Assembly: GCA_035354275.1 (NCBI GenBank)
Contig: DAOQAU010000005.1
Coordinates: 1 to 60,477 of the forward strand
DNA length: 60,477 bases
Origin: DAOQAU01 sp035354275
Lineage (GTDB): Bacteria > Cyanobacteriota > Vampirovibrionia > Gastranaerophilales > Gastranaerophilaceae
Direction of reading: 5' to 3'
Under the pieces are notes generated by a model, which worked only from the letters and a program-made list of their open reading frames with translations, was not told where the DNA came from and searched no databases. Below are positions 34,797 through 43,169 of the stretch, piece after piece. A program made the position numbers and the translations under genes. Each line of letters begins with the position of its first letter. The first letter of the stretch is position 1.

Positions 34797-35107
34797 TATG
34801 CCACTTTTGGTGGCAAAAGTGGCGCAAAAGCCACGACCTGCATCTGCGCTCATTAACTATCACTAAACTCAACTCAAGCTCGCGAACTCGCTACGATTTT
34901 TGTATTACTCTTGATGTTTTACAAAAACTCGCTCAAACACACTCGCTTTGTTGTTGTTTCGTTAAGTGATAGTTATTCGCTTCGATAAGGTCGAAAAAAC
35001 GGGGTTCGGGGCAGAGCCCTGACGCTTTGACATTTTGTTCGCGAGTTTCTCTTTCTTTTCGTCCTTTTCTTTCTCTTTGCATCGCAACAAAGAGAAAGAA
35101 AAGGACA
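34797..35107. repeat. Long composite dispersed element, copy 1
   Basis: The 378-base gap between the rhodanese and YkgJ genes is filled by this element. It begins cacttttggtggcaaaag...cgcaaaagccac, has an inner palindrome around ttaactatcac/gtgatagtta, contains ccctgacgctttgaca and ttgttcgcgagttt, and ends in a long pyrimidine/purine hairpin (tccttttctttctctttg...caaagagaaagaaaagga). The same modules in the same order occur at 58677-59118. No gene. Confidence 0.65.
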
Positions 35108-35167
35108 ATATAAAAAGGCACATCCGCAAAAGCTAAAAAACAATAAAAAAATAATATAAAATAAGAT

Positions 35168-35764
35168 TTAAAACCAATCAATAAGTGCTAATTGTTCGCC
35201 GAAATTAATGTTTAAATTTTGGGTAAACTCGTTATTAAGCAAATAATCCAACCCTACATTATAAGAAAGCGGCTCTTGCTTTATGCCGGATTTTCTCCAC
35301 AATTTTTTTGAAATTGTGCCGCGTTTTTTGTCGTACACAATACTGTAATTTAAATCCTCTCTGGCGCAGTATGGAATTTGAAAAGTTTCTTTTTTGTCTT
35401 TGTTTGTAAACATTGTCATAAGTCCGTGGTTTCTGCAGATAAGCCCCCTGTAATCATAAACTGAACACCTTTTGTCAATCAAAAAAGGACATTCGTACAT
35501 GAACTTTTCTCCGTTTTCAAGTGTTTTTTGTTTTTCTTTTTTTAATTCAGAGATTTTTTCGCGGATTGTTTTTTTGGAAGCTTCGTCCAGTTTCATAAAC
35601 CCCGACATCAGATATTGCATTTCAAGCCTTGTAAAAGGATATTCTCCGCATTTGCAGCACAGCGAACAGCCTTCTTTGCAGTGGATGTAAGGCTTTTGCT
35701 GCTTAAAATATTTATCCAAATAAGAGCCCACTATTTCTAAATATTTTTCATATTTTTCAATCAT
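35168..35764 (-). CDS. YkgJ-family cysteine-cluster protein
   Basis: 198 aa. N-terminal C-x3-C-x2-CC-x-C cluster (CKEGCSLCCKCGEYP) and later CPFLIDKRCSVYDYRGLICR, the pattern of the YkgJ/UPF0153 family proposed to bind zinc or iron. Cytosolic. Function is not established. Monocistronic between two non-coding stretches. Confidence 0.82.
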   Translation of the reverse strand: MIEKYEKYLEIVGSYLDKYFKQQKPYIHCKEGCSLCCKCGEYPFTRLEMQYLMSGFMKLDEASKKTIREKISELKKEKQKTLENGEKFMYECPFLIDKRCSVYDYRGLICRNHGLMTMFTNKDKKETFQIPYCAREDLNYSIVYDKKRGTISKKLWRKSGIKQEPLSYNVGLDYLLNNEFTQNLNINFGEQLALIDWF

Positions 35765-35877
35765 ATCTAATATTAAACAACAAAAGCAGCAAAATTTGTA
35801 ATTATGCCTTGAGAATGTTATAACTAAGATAAGAGCGGAAGAAGAGTTATCTTTCGCAATCTTAGAAAGAAGGAATT

Positions 35878-37659
35878 ATGGAAAAAAACAACGAAACACT
35901 ACATGTGCTCAGGCACTCTACTTCACACATCATGGCACAAGCCGTTCAAGCCTTGTTTCCCGGTGCCAGACTTGCCATAGGACCTTCGACGGACACGGGG
36001 TTTTACTACGATTTTGACCTGACTGACGGGCATGCCTTCACAGAAGATGACCTGATAAAAATCGAAGAAAAAATGAAAGAAATAATCAAACAAAATCTCA
36101 CATTCGAAAAATATTTTGTTGAAGATGTCGATGCTAAAATCGCCGAATTTAAAAAGCAGGGCGAAATTTATAAAGCAGAGCTTCTGGAAGAACACAGAAA
36201 CGACAACCCCACCCTGTATTTAACCAAAAACAAAGACGGAAAAGTTTTGTTCAATGATCTTTGCGCAGGACCACACATTCCCTATTCGTCTTTTATCAAA
36301 CCCAACGCTTTTAAACTTTTAAAAGTTGCAGGTGCTTACTGGCGAGGCAGTGAAAAAAACAAAATGCTTCAGCGGATTTATGCAACGGTATTCTGGACAA
36401 AAGAAGATTTAGCAGATTACTTAAATTTTTTAGAAGAAGCAGAAAAGCGCGATCACAGAAAATTAGGAACCGCACTCGACTTGTTTTCGACAAGAGAAGA
36501 AGTTGGCGGCGGACTTGTACTTTGGCATCCGAATTTAGCAGTCGTCAGAGAAGAAGTCGAGAATTATTGGAGAAATGAGCACAGAAAACGCGGCTATGTT
36601 ATCGTAAACACCCCGCACATCGCAAAATCAAAATTATGGGATATTTCAGGCCACACAGGACATTACCGCGATAACATGTTTTTTATTCACGAAGACGATG
36701 AAGAATACGTCTTAAAACCAATGAATTGTCCTTTTCATATCATGATTTACCAGTCAAACAGATACTCTTACCGCTCGCTTCCTCTGCGTATGGCAGAGCT
36801 CGGTACTGTTTACAGGAAAGAAAAATCGGGAGCATTATCTGGATTAACCCGCGTACAGGGATTTACTCAAGATGATGCGCACGTGTTTTGCACTCCCGAA
36901 CAGTTGGTGGAAGAAATAAATAAAATTATTGATTTTGTTGCAGATACAATGGCAATTTTTAATATGGAATTTGACGTTGAGCTTTCGACAAGACCGGAAG
37001 AAAATTATGTCGGAACGATTCAAAATTGGGATTTGGCAGAAGCCGGATTAAAAGAAGCCATGGATAAGCGCAAAATGAAATATGAGATTAACGAAGGCGA
37101 CGGAGCTTTCTACGGTCCTAAAATTGATTTTAAAGTTAAAGACGCAATCGGAAGAACATGGCAGTGTGCTACAATCCAGCTTGATTTTAATTTGCCCGAA
37201 AGATTTGAGCTTAAATATCAGGACAAAGACGGTCAGCTGAAAACCCCCGTCATGCTTCACCGAGTAATTTTTGGCTCAATGGAAAGATTTCACGGACTTT
37301 TGATTGAGCACTACGCCGGTGCTTTCCCCACATGGCTTGCGCCGACACAGGTTTGTCTTGTTCCTATAAGCAACGAAAAACATGCCGATTTTGCACAAAA
37401 AATCTATGAAAAATTAAACAATGAAGGTATAAGAGTTAAGCTTGATGACCGCTCTGAGAGTATGAATTACAAAATAAGAGAAGCACTTCAAGATAAGAAA
37501 ATTCCTTATGTGGCCGTTATCGGAGATAAAGAAATCGAAGCAAATTCGCTTGCAATCCGCGCCAGAGGCAAAGGTCAAATCGGAGTTTTTGAAATCGACG
37601 ATTTTGTCAAAAAACTTTCGGAAGAAATTAAATCAAAAGGCAAGAAAATTGTAGAATAA
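35878..37659 (+). CDS. thrS: Threonine-tRNA ligase, lacking the N-terminal TGS domain
   Basis: 593 aa against about 640 in E. coli. It begins directly with the editing domain (RHSTSHIMAQAVQALFPGA); the ~60-residue TGS domain is absent and there is no upstream start. The class II catalytic core is complete: zinc ligands Cys in MNCPFH, His in DDAHVF and His in LHRVIFGSMERF, then the anticodon-binding domain VCLVPISNEKHADFA. The ATG is preceded by gaaagaagga. A 7-base inverted repeat (aagataa/ttatctt) lies in the leader, but it is not a T-box. Confidence 0.95.
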   Translation: MEKNNETLHVLRHSTSHIMAQAVQALFPGARLAIGPSTDTGFYYDFDLTDGHAFTEDDLIKIEEKMKEIIKQNLTFEKYFVEDVDAKIAEFKKQGEIYKAELLEEHRNDNPTLYLTKNKDGKVLFNDLCAGPHIPYSSFIKPNAFKLLKVAGAYWRGSEKNKMLQRIYATVFWTKEDLADYLNFLEEAEKRDHRKLGTALDLFSTREEVGGGLVLWHPNLAVVREEVENYWRNEHRKRGYVIVNTPHIAKSKLWDISGHTGHYRDNMFFIHEDDEEYVLKPMNCPFHIMIYQSNRYSYRSLPLRMAELGTVYRKEKSGALSGLTRVQGFTQDDAHVFCTPEQLVEEINKIIDFVADTMAIFNMEFDVELSTRPEENYVGTIQNWDLAEAGLKEAMDKRKMKYEINEGDGAFYGPKIDFKVKDAIGRTWQCATIQLDFNLPERFELKYQDKDGQLKTPVMLHRVIFGSMERFHGLLIEHYAGAFPTWLAPTQVCLVPISNEKHADFAQKIYEKLNNEGIRVKLDDRSESMNYKIREALQDKKIPYVAVIGDKEIEANSLAIRARGKGQIGVFEIDDFVKKLSEEIKSKGKKIVE

Positions 37660-37670
37660 AATAAAGACAA

Positions 37671-37721
37671 GAAACAAAAGGGCGGATTTTTCGAAGAAAA
37701 ATCCGCCCTTTTGTTTCTTTT
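37671..37721. terminator. Bidirectional terminator between thrS and the rpsF-ssb-rpsR unit
   Basis: gaaacaaaagggcggattttt stem and its complement with T runs on both strands, between two convergent units. Confidence 0.85.
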
Positions 37722-37727
37722 GTTTAA

Positions 37728-37916
37728 TTACTTAACATCGTCTTTGATAATAATCAGATTATTGATTATTTTCATTGCGCAGGTAGGAAAAACAACTTCA
37801 TTCAAGCCGTTTGCTATGCTTATTATGCTGCCTGCTTTAAGCACCACGTCTTCATTTTTGTATTGAAAAGTGTAATCATTTTTTCTGTCTGATCTTATCG
37901 TGATTTTATTATCCAT
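37728..37916 (-). CDS. Small hypothetical protein after rpsR
   Basis: 62 aa from ATG at 37916, GGAG five bases upstream. Beta-rich (KITIRSDRKNDYTFQYKNEDVVLKAG), possibly a small beta-barrel; no family recognised. Only 14 bases after rpsR on the same strand, so part of the ribosomal/ssb operon. Confidence 0.6.
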   Translation of the reverse strand: MDNKITIRSDRKNDYTFQYKNEDVVLKAGSIISIANGLNEVVFPTCAMKIINNLIIIKDDVK

Positions 37917-37930
37917 ATTCACTCCAATTT

Positions 37931-38164
37931 CTAATCGAATACGTAGCTTATGATAGAGGCTTCTCTTGCACGTTTAACTGCTTTTGCAACCATTCTTTGG
38001 TGCTCGGCGCAATTTCCCGTAATTCTGCGGGGAATAATTTTTCCTGCTTCATTCAAATATCTTTTTAATTTTGAAGCATCTTTGTAGTCGATAAAATCGA
38101 TTTTATCCGCGCAAAAGCTGCAGTTTTTGTGCTTTTTTAAGTCTTTTAAATTTTCTCTTGCCAT
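37931..38164 (-). CDS. rpsR: 30S ribosomal protein S18
   Basis: 77 aa. Core IIPRRITGNCAEHQRMVAKAVKRAREAS is unmistakable. The N-terminal CSFC motif, together with the Cys in GNC, fits the zinc-binding (C+) form of S18. Operon order rpsF-ssb-rpsR is the classical one. Confidence 0.96.
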   Translation of the reverse strand: MARENLKDLKKHKNCSFCADKIDFIDYKDASKLKRYLNEAGKIIPRRITGNCAEHQRMVAKAVKRAREASIISYVFD

Positions 38165-38206
38165 TTGTTTGTTTGCTCCTTGTTTTTGTTTATTACTTTA
38201 TGTTTT

Positions 38207-38279
38207 GATGAAGAGTGAGCTGTGAGCTGTGGTGAGGATTTTAAATTCTGTTCACCGTTCACCGTTCACTGTTCACTTT
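38207..38279. repeat. Heptanucleotide microrepeats between ssb and rpsR
   Basis: Left arm of gtgagct units, right arm of gttcacc/gttcact units, separated by an AT-rich loop. They can pair as an imperfect hairpin inside the ribosomal operon. Confidence 0.65.
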
Positions 38280-38670
38280 AGAAAGGAATTTCGTCTTCGC
38301 CGATTAATTCATCTGAGAATTCTTCTTGGGCGAATTTGACTATTTCCTCGTTATTACTGTTTTTGACGGGTGCTGTTGCGCCCATTTTTTCAACGGTGTT
38401 GGCATCTATTTCATAGATTTTTCTCTCGGAACCGTCGTCCATTTTTGCCGTTGCGACTTCAAGTCTGCCTTCTACCAAAATCCTGTCGCCTTTATTTATT
38501 GATGAAGCAACTTCATCTAAGGACATTCTTTTGCACATAACCCTTATAAGCGTTTCTTCTTTTTCGCCTATGTCAAGTACAAATGCCCAAATAGCAACAT
38601 TATTTGTGGTAAAACGTTTTTCGGGTGTTCTGTAAACAGTCCCTGTTACAACTGCTTTTGCAATAGTCAT
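38278..38670 (-). CDS. ssb: Single-stranded DNA-binding protein
   Basis: 130 aa, one OB-fold (VVTGTVYRTPEKRFTTNNVAI, then GDRILVEGRLEV) and a short acidic tail ending DEIPF, the standard protein-docking tip. Lies between rpsF and rpsR. Confidence 0.93.
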   Translation of the reverse strand: MTIAKAVVTGTVYRTPEKRFTTNNVAIWAFVLDIGEKEETLIRVMCKRMSLDEVASSINKGDRILVEGRLEVATAKMDDGSERKIYEIDANTVEKMGATAPVKNSNNEEIVKFAQEEFSDELIGEDEIPF

Positions 38671-38693
38671 AAATCACATCCTTTTAGTATTTT

Positions 38694-38728
38694 AGATTGC
38701 CACGGGGTTTTCAACCCCTCGCAATGAC
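38694..38728. repeat. Short dispersed palindromic repeat between rpsF and ssb
   Basis: agattgc-cacggggttttcaacccct-cgcaatgac: outer gattgc/gcaatgac ends and an inner ggggtt/aacccc hairpin. Same family as 3048-3104. Confidence 0.65.
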
Positions 38729-38762
38729 ACACTTTTAAGATTCGGCTTTGCCTCATCAAGAA

Positions 38763-39062
38763 TTATGTAACTTGTGTTTTTGCCATTTCGACAAACATAA
38801 TTCTCAAAACGTTTTCGTTAAGCTTAAGTTGTCTTTTAAATTCCTCTACTTTATCAGCCGGAATTGAAAGAACCTGCGTTGTAAAAAATCCGTCTCTGAA
38901 TTTTTGGATATCGTAGGCAAGTTTTTTTCTGCCGATTTTATCGGTGCTTGAAACTTTTCCACCGAAGCTTTCTATTGTTTCTTGGATTTTTGCAATAACT
39001 TTATCAACTTCATCCAAGTCTAAATTCGGTTTAATTACCGTTAACAATTCATAATTTTTCAA
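38763..39062 (-). CDS. rpsF: 30S ribosomal protein S6
   Basis: 99 aa. YELLTVIKPNLDLDEVDKVI at the start and KIGRKKLAYDIQKFRDGFF in the middle are standard S6 features. First gene of the rpsF-ssb-rpsR operon. Confidence 0.95.
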   Translation of the reverse strand: MKNYELLTVIKPNLDLDEVDKVIAKIQETIESFGGKVSSTDKIGRKKLAYDIQKFRDGFFTTQVLSIPADKVEEFKRQLKLNENVLRIMFVEMAKTQVT

Positions 39063-39120
39063 TTTTTCTGTCTCCTTTATATTTGGCTATAGTATAAAAA
39101 TCTTATCATAAACAAAAATT

Positions 39121-39942
39121 TTACAACAGATATTCGGCTAGAAAACTGTATTGAGCAGGTCCGCTCATGAAAACATCAAAATCGGTATTGTCTGAAAAAC
39201 CTTGCCACTCAATGGTTAGAGCCCCGCCAAGAAGATTAACTTTTACTTTGCCTTCTGTTAAGTTATTTAAAACAGCAGCCACAACTGTTGCACAAGCACC
39301 TGTTCCGCAGGCTAAAGTTATCCCGCATCCGCGTTCAAAAACTCTTAAATCGATTTCATTTTTTGAAATAATCTTTGCAAATTCCACATTGGTTTTTTCG
39401 GGGAAAAGTTCGTGCTTTTCAATTTCTGGTCCGTAAGTTTTTGCCAACTCCAAAAGGTCTTCATCTGTGTCAACAAAAATTACACAATGGGGATTACCCA
39501 TTGATACAATGTTTGTTTCAAAAATTCTGCCTTTTATTTTGAGATTATTTTTAGTGCATTCACCTCTTGGTTTTGACATGTTAACTTTGACTTGCCCGTC
39601 TTCAAGAATTTCGGGGATGATTATTCCTGCAAGCGTGCTTACGCTGAATTTTTTGGAATTGACCAGTTTTCTGTCATAAACGTATTTTGCAAAACATCTT
39701 ATGCCGTTTCCGCACATTTGTGCGGTAGAGCCGTCGGAGTTGTAGAAGAACCAACCTATGTCTGCATCTTTTGTGCAAAGAGCAGGAATAATCATGCCGT
39801 CTGCGCCTATGCCGAAATTTCTGTCACAGAGTTTTTTTGCCAACTCATCCATAGGTAAACCCGATTTTTCGTATTCGCAGTAATCCACGATTACAAAATC
39901 ATTTCCAAGCCCTTGCATTTTGGTTACGTTAATTTTATTCAT
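39121..39942 (-). CDS. dapF: Diaminopimelate epimerase
   Basis: 273 aa. Both catalytic cysteines are present: MCGNGIRCFAKY and LACGTGACATV, plus GLGNDFVIVD at the start. Produces meso-DAP for peptidoglycan and lysine synthesis. Confidence 0.95.
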   Translation of the reverse strand: MNKINVTKMQGLGNDFVIVDYCEYEKSGLPMDELAKKLCDRNFGIGADGMIIPALCTKDADIGWFFYNSDGSTAQMCGNGIRCFAKYVYDRKLVNSKKFSVSTLAGIIIPEILEDGQVKVNMSKPRGECTKNNLKIKGRIFETNIVSMGNPHCVIFVDTDEDLLELAKTYGPEIEKHELFPEKTNVEFAKIISKNEIDLRVFERGCGITLACGTGACATVVAAVLNNLTEGKVKVNLLGGALTIEWQGFSDNTDFDVFMSGPAQYSFLAEYLL

Positions 39943-39969
39943 AAAATAATTTTAGCATAAAAACGATTG

Positions 39970-40767
39970 TTAAACAGCCTGTCTTGCACATTCTCTGTCA
40001 ATTAAATAAGGCTTTCCTTTGTAAAGTCCAATCTGATCAAACCTGTTTGTTTGAAGATCTCTTGGGGTGTAGCCTGAAAATTTTATTTTATTTATTACAT
40101 CAATAACATGCTCGGTGGTTAAGTTTGTTCTGTCGGCTTTCGGTTGAATGTAGTAATATACATCGCCAATCTTTCCGCTGTCTAAGACCGGCAAATCAAA
40201 CAATGAGTTGTGAGGTCTTGTGGTAAGATTGTTGCTTAAAGCGATTTTAAGGACTTCTTGATTGTCCAATTCAAACGCTGCGGTTTTTGAACCTACTCCA
40301 ATAATTCCTTTTATTTTTCTTCCTTTATAAAGTCCTGATTTTTCCAATTCTTGTATGAAGCTTTCAACCAAACCTTCGGGAATGTTGTGAATATGGTTTT
40401 TTTGTTTAATTTCTGTTATTTCTTTAAGGCCTTTTAGTAATTTGGGGGGCTTTTTAAAATTTACTAAATCTTGTGCACATCCCATTTTACTAAAAAAAGC
40501 TTCCAAATTTCCGAACGTTTTTTTAAATAAATCATCTGAAATTTTAACGATTTTAGGAGGTTTATTTTTAGAGAAAATATTTCTTACAAAATTTAGAACA
40601 GATTTTAAATTGAAATTTTTAATAACGGGTTGAGGGCTTGTTTTATTGCCTATAGATATTAAATCTGCGCTAACTTCAGATAAAATCGGTGCTTTTTTTG
40701 ACACAGCAGGCAAGGCTTTTCTAAGACCGGTTGAACCTATTTTTAATACGCCGTTTATAATTCCCAT
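39970..40767 (-). CDS. Kinase-fold-like protein, unknown
   Basis: 265 aa. The C-terminal half shows the order of elements of a protein-kinase-like fold: glycine-rich loop GVGSKTAAF (157-165), a Lys in EVLKIAL (Lys174), a catalytic-loop-like PRDLQTN (235-241; kinases HRDLKxxN) and DRE (257-259) in place of DFG. The helical lobe between them is very short, so it may be a minimal or degenerate kinase, as in some bacterial effectors. The N-terminal ~150 residues are basic and helical with no known domain. No signal peptide. Confidence 0.6.
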   Translation of the reverse strand: MGIINGVLKIGSTGLRKALPAVSKKAPILSEVSADLISIGNKTSPQPVIKNFNLKSVLNFVRNIFSKNKPPKIVKISDDLFKKTFGNLEAFFSKMGCAQDLVNFKKPPKLLKGLKEITEIKQKNHIHNIPEGLVESFIQELEKSGLYKGRKIKGIIGVGSKTAAFELDNQEVLKIALSNNLTTRPHNSLFDLPVLDSGKIGDVYYYIQPKADRTNLTTEHVIDVINKIKFSGYTPRDLQTNRFDQIGLYKGKPYLIDRECARQAV

Positions 40768-40923
40768 TTAACACCAAAAATTCTACCTTATAGATATAAA
40801 GTAAAAATTTATAAAAAAATTGCTTAAAATTTAGTATGAATTTTTATTGAGTGCCTTTATCTGCTTTGCCTCTTTACTTTTTAGTGTGGTTATGATAAAA
40901 ATATTGTGTTGCCGAAAAATCGC

Positions 40924-41011
40924 GGAGGAGTGCCAGAGCGGTTTATAGGAGCGGTCTTGAAAACCGTCGTACGTGACGAGCGTACCGTGGGTTCGAATCC
41001 CACCTCCTCCT
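40924..41011 (+). tRNA. tRNA-Ser (anticodon TGA)
   Basis: Acceptor ggaggag/ctcctcc, anticodon loop cttgaaa giving TGA, a long variable arm (tcgtacgtgacgagcgta) and T-arm gtggg-ttcgaat-cccac. No CCA is encoded. Confidence 0.93.
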
Positions 41012-41048
41012 AGTTAAAGAGCCCACCTTTAGGTGGGCTCTTTAACTA
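41011..41048 (+). terminator. Terminator-like hairpin after tRNA-Ser
   Basis: tagttaaagagcccacct pairs perfectly with aggtgggctctttaacta, directly behind the tRNA. No T run follows, though the right arm has ctcttt. Confidence 0.65.
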
Positions 41049-41197
41049 GGAGGGTGAGAACCCAAACGAAGCGAAGCTTTGTCAGTGGGTTCGAGCACTA
41101 CGAAAAACAAGGAGAGGAACGAGCCGTAGTTTTACGGATGCAACCAGCTAAATTTCAAGGACAAAGTCCGTAGAAATTTGCGTGTTGCCACCTCCTT
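41049..41197 (+). other. tRNA-Ser tail element: T-arm copies around a structured insert
   Basis: After the terminator come ggagggtgagaaccca (a degenerate inverted copy of the tRNA 3' end) and gtgggttcga (exact T-arm copy, 41085-41094), a ~95-base insert that folds (actacg/cgtagt; gcaac-aaatttc-ggac with gtcc-gaaattt-gttgc), then ccacctcc (41188-41195), the tRNA 3' end resuming. Same plan as the tRNA-Gly tail element. The rest of the 529-base gap (40768-41296) is AT-rich with a possible tRNA promoter (tatgat at 40891). Confidence 0.55.
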
Positions 41198-41296
41198 TTG
41201 ATTTAAGTTGTCAAAAACAGAGTAGGTCCGATTCAAATTAGACTTAAAACATTATATCTATAAGTAATATTCCCATAAGATGTGTTATGCAAATAT

Positions 41297-42091
41297 TTAT
41301 TTCCAAGCTTTAATATGTGCTCCGGCAAATGCCCCGTCTATTTCTTCAAGATTGATTTTTGCAAGTTCGTTTTTGTCTTTGACTAACTCTTCAATAATAG
41401 CTTTTGAATAAATATGCATCGGCTCTATTTCAATATTTTTAAATCCGACATCTGACAATATTTGTTTATATTCATTAATTAAAATCGTTCCTGCAATACA
41501 ACCTGCCCATAACTCTGCCTGCTTTTTAAGCTCGGGCGTAACTTCTCTTAAAGATACAACATCAGCTACCGCTAATCTTCCACCTTCTTTTATAACCCTG
41601 TAGGCTTCCGATAATGCTTTTTTCTTGTCTGAACTAAGGTTAATAACACAGTTTGAAATGACCGCATCTACTGAATTGTCGGCTAAAGGAATATTTTCTA
41701 TATAGCCTTTGATAAATTCAACATTATCTGCTCCCATTTTTTCTTTATTTTTATTGGCAAGTTCAAGCATTTGATCAGTCATATCAAGCCCGTAAATTTT
41801 ACCTGACTTCCCGACATATTTGGAAGACATCAAGACATCAATTCCTCCGCCGCTGCCCAAATCCAAGACGGTTTCGCCTTCTTTTAACTCGGCAAGTACC
41901 AAGGGGTTGGAGCAACCCAAAGACGCGTTAATAGCCTCTATCGGTAAATCGTCTAATTCTGCCCCGTCATATATTACAGAAGTTTTGCTTATTTCGTCGC
42001 AACAGGCACAACTGCTTGTATTTCCTTTGCTTACATCACTTGCAATATCACCGTAAAATTCTTTTACTTTTTCTCTAATATCAAATTCCAT
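41297..42091 (-). CDS. arsM: Arsenite S-adenosylmethionine methyltransferase ArsM
   Basis: 264 aa. SAM-binding LDLGSGGGIDVL (77-88) and the three conserved As(III)-binding cysteines: Cys60 in SLGCSNP, Cys148 in SNCVINLS and Cys198 in AGCIAG. The extra N-terminal CACC (28-31) is typical of many ArsM. Methylates As(III) to mono- to trimethyl species. It follows arsR on the same strand, and a perfect palindrome (42127-42160) lies between them. Confidence 0.94.
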   Translation of the reverse strand: MEFDIREKVKEFYGDIASDVSKGNTSSCACCDEISKTSVIYDGAELDDLPIEAINASLGCSNPLVLAELKEGETVLDLGSGGGIDVLMSSKYVGKSGKIYGLDMTDQMLELANKNKEKMGADNVEFIKGYIENIPLADNSVDAVISNCVINLSSDKKKALSEAYRVIKEGGRLAVADVVSLREVTPELKKQAELWAGCIAGTILINEYKQILSDVGFKNIEIEPMHIYSKAIIEELVKDKNELAKINLEEIDGAFAGAHIKAWK

Positions 42092-42126
42092 ATTTAAACT
42101 CCTTTATACTTCCAAAAATTTACTTA

Positions 42127-42160
42127 CTTGACTATATGACAAATTTATCATATAGTCAAG
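42127..42160. promoter_or_regulatory. Palindromic operator upstream of arsM (probable ArsR site)
   Basis: cttgactatatga and tcatatagtcaag, 13-base perfect arms around caaattta. Lies 35 bases before the arsM start. The core actatatga-N8-tcatatagt recurs at 42505-42530. Confidence 0.8.
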
Positions 42161-42183
42161 TGTTTTAACAGCGCAAATGAAAT

Positions 42184-42477
42184 TTAATTTCCTGAATTTT
42201 CTTCAAACATTTTGTTCATGCAAACAAAAAATTCGCCCATACAACATATTTTTAAGCTGTAATACACATTCATTCCGTCTTTTCTGTCTTTTACAATCCC
42301 GTTGGATTTTAAAACCGCAAGACATTTTGAAACATTTGATTGTTCCTCACCCGTTAATTCGATAATTTCAGATACATTTTTTTCACCGCTTGCAAGCAAA
42401 TCCACAATCAGTAATCTTGTCGGATTTGCCAGTGCTTTAATCATTTTTGTTTTCTTTTTATATAGTTCTTTATTCAT
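42184..42477 (-). CDS. arsR: ArsR-family metalloregulator
   Basis: 97 aa from ATG at 42477. Winged helix: ALANPTRLLIVDLLASGEKNVSEI, recognition helix SNVSKCLAVLKSNGIV, wing DGMNVYYSL. The classical As(III) motif in helix 3 is missing; instead there are C-terminal Cys78, Cys79 and Cys86 (ICCMGEFFVC), the arrangement of ArsR variants sensing through C-terminal cysteines. Likely represses arsM and the divergent operon until As(III) binds. Confidence 0.9.
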   Translation of the reverse strand: MNKELYKKKTKMIKALANPTRLLIVDLLASGEKNVSEIIELTGEEQSNVSKCLAVLKSNGIVKDRKDGMNVYYSLKICCMGEFFVCMNKMFEENSGN

Positions 42478-42504
42478 TTTATGCCCTGAAATATTAAACA
42501 GTTG

Positions 42505-42530
42505 ACTATATGACAATTATATCATATAGT
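42505..42530. promoter_or_regulatory. Palindromic operator between arsR and the divergent operon
   Basis: actatatga-N8-tcatatagt, identical arms to the arsM-side site. Placed in the 84-base divergent gap, so it can control both directions. Confidence 0.8.
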
Positions 42531-42561
42531 GTTATTATGCTTCTGACAGGAGGATAATAAC

Positions 42562-42792
42562 ATGAAAAAAATCGAAATTCTAGGAGGCGGTTGCCAAAAA
42601 TGCAATGATTTGGCAGAAAAAGTCAAAGCAGTGGCAGACTCAATGGGGATTGAATACGAACTGGAAAAAGTTACAGATATTACAAAAATCATAAATTACG
42701 GAGTGATAAAAACACCCGCACTTGTAGTTGACGGGGAAGTTAAAGTTTCAGGTGAAATCCCTTCTGTAGATGAGATAAAGGAGTTGCTATGA
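42562..42792 (+). CDS. TM0996/MTH895-type small thioredoxin
   Basis: 76 aa. EILGGGCQKCNDL places the redox CxxC at Cys11 and Cys14, and KTPALVVDGEVKVSGEIP has the cis-Pro loop. Such proteins are frequent partners of arsenic permeases. First gene of the ArsR-linked operon; it overlaps the next gene by 4 bases. Confidence 0.9.
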   Translation: MKKIEILGGGCQKCNDLAEKVKAVADSMGIEYELEKVTDITKIINYGVIKTPALVVDGEVKVSGEIPSVDEIKELL

Positions 42793-43169
42793 AAAAATTA
42801 TTATTAATTCTAACAATTCTTTTAGGATTTTCAAATACTGTTTTTGCAGCTGATAAAGTAAATGTTTACTATTTTTACGGAAAGCCAAGATGTGTAACTT
42901 GCCAAAAGATTGAAAACTATACTAAACAAGCCGTTGAATCAATGAAAGACAAAGATGTTAATTACAAAAGCATTGATATGGAAAAGTCCGAAAACAGTTC
43001 AATGGTTAAAAAATATAATTTATTCACCAAATCTGTTGTTATTTCAAAGACTAAAAACGGCAAAGAACAATGGAAGAATCTTGACAAGGTTTGGTTGAAA
43101 GTCGGAAACGAACAAGATTTCAAAAATTATATAATTACGGAAACAAAAATTTTTAAGGGCTCAAAATAA
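42789..43169 (+). CDS. ArsF-family thioredoxin-fold exported protein
   Basis: 126 aa with signal peptide (cleavage after VFA, about residue 20) and then KVNVYYFYGKPRCVTCQKIE with a CxxC. Small exported proteins like this next to ArsG-type permeases are annotated as nitrophenyl-reductase subunit ArsF family. Probably a periplasmic redox partner. It overlaps arsG-like by one base. Confidence 0.75.
   Translation: MKKLLLILTILLGFSNTVFAADKVNVYYFYGKPRCVTCQKIENYTKQAVESMKDKDVNYKSIDMEKSENSSMVKKYNLFTKSVVISKTKNGKEQWKNLDKVWLKVGNEQDFKNYIITETKIFKGSK

Noticed and set aside
34933..35181. Open frame of 82 codons on the minus strand
   Set aside because: Lies within the long composite repeat; its composition follows the purine-rich hairpin.
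35765..35877. T-box riboswitch before thrS
   Set aside because: No specifier loop, T-box sequence or terminator/antiterminator pair; only a 7-base inverted repeat.
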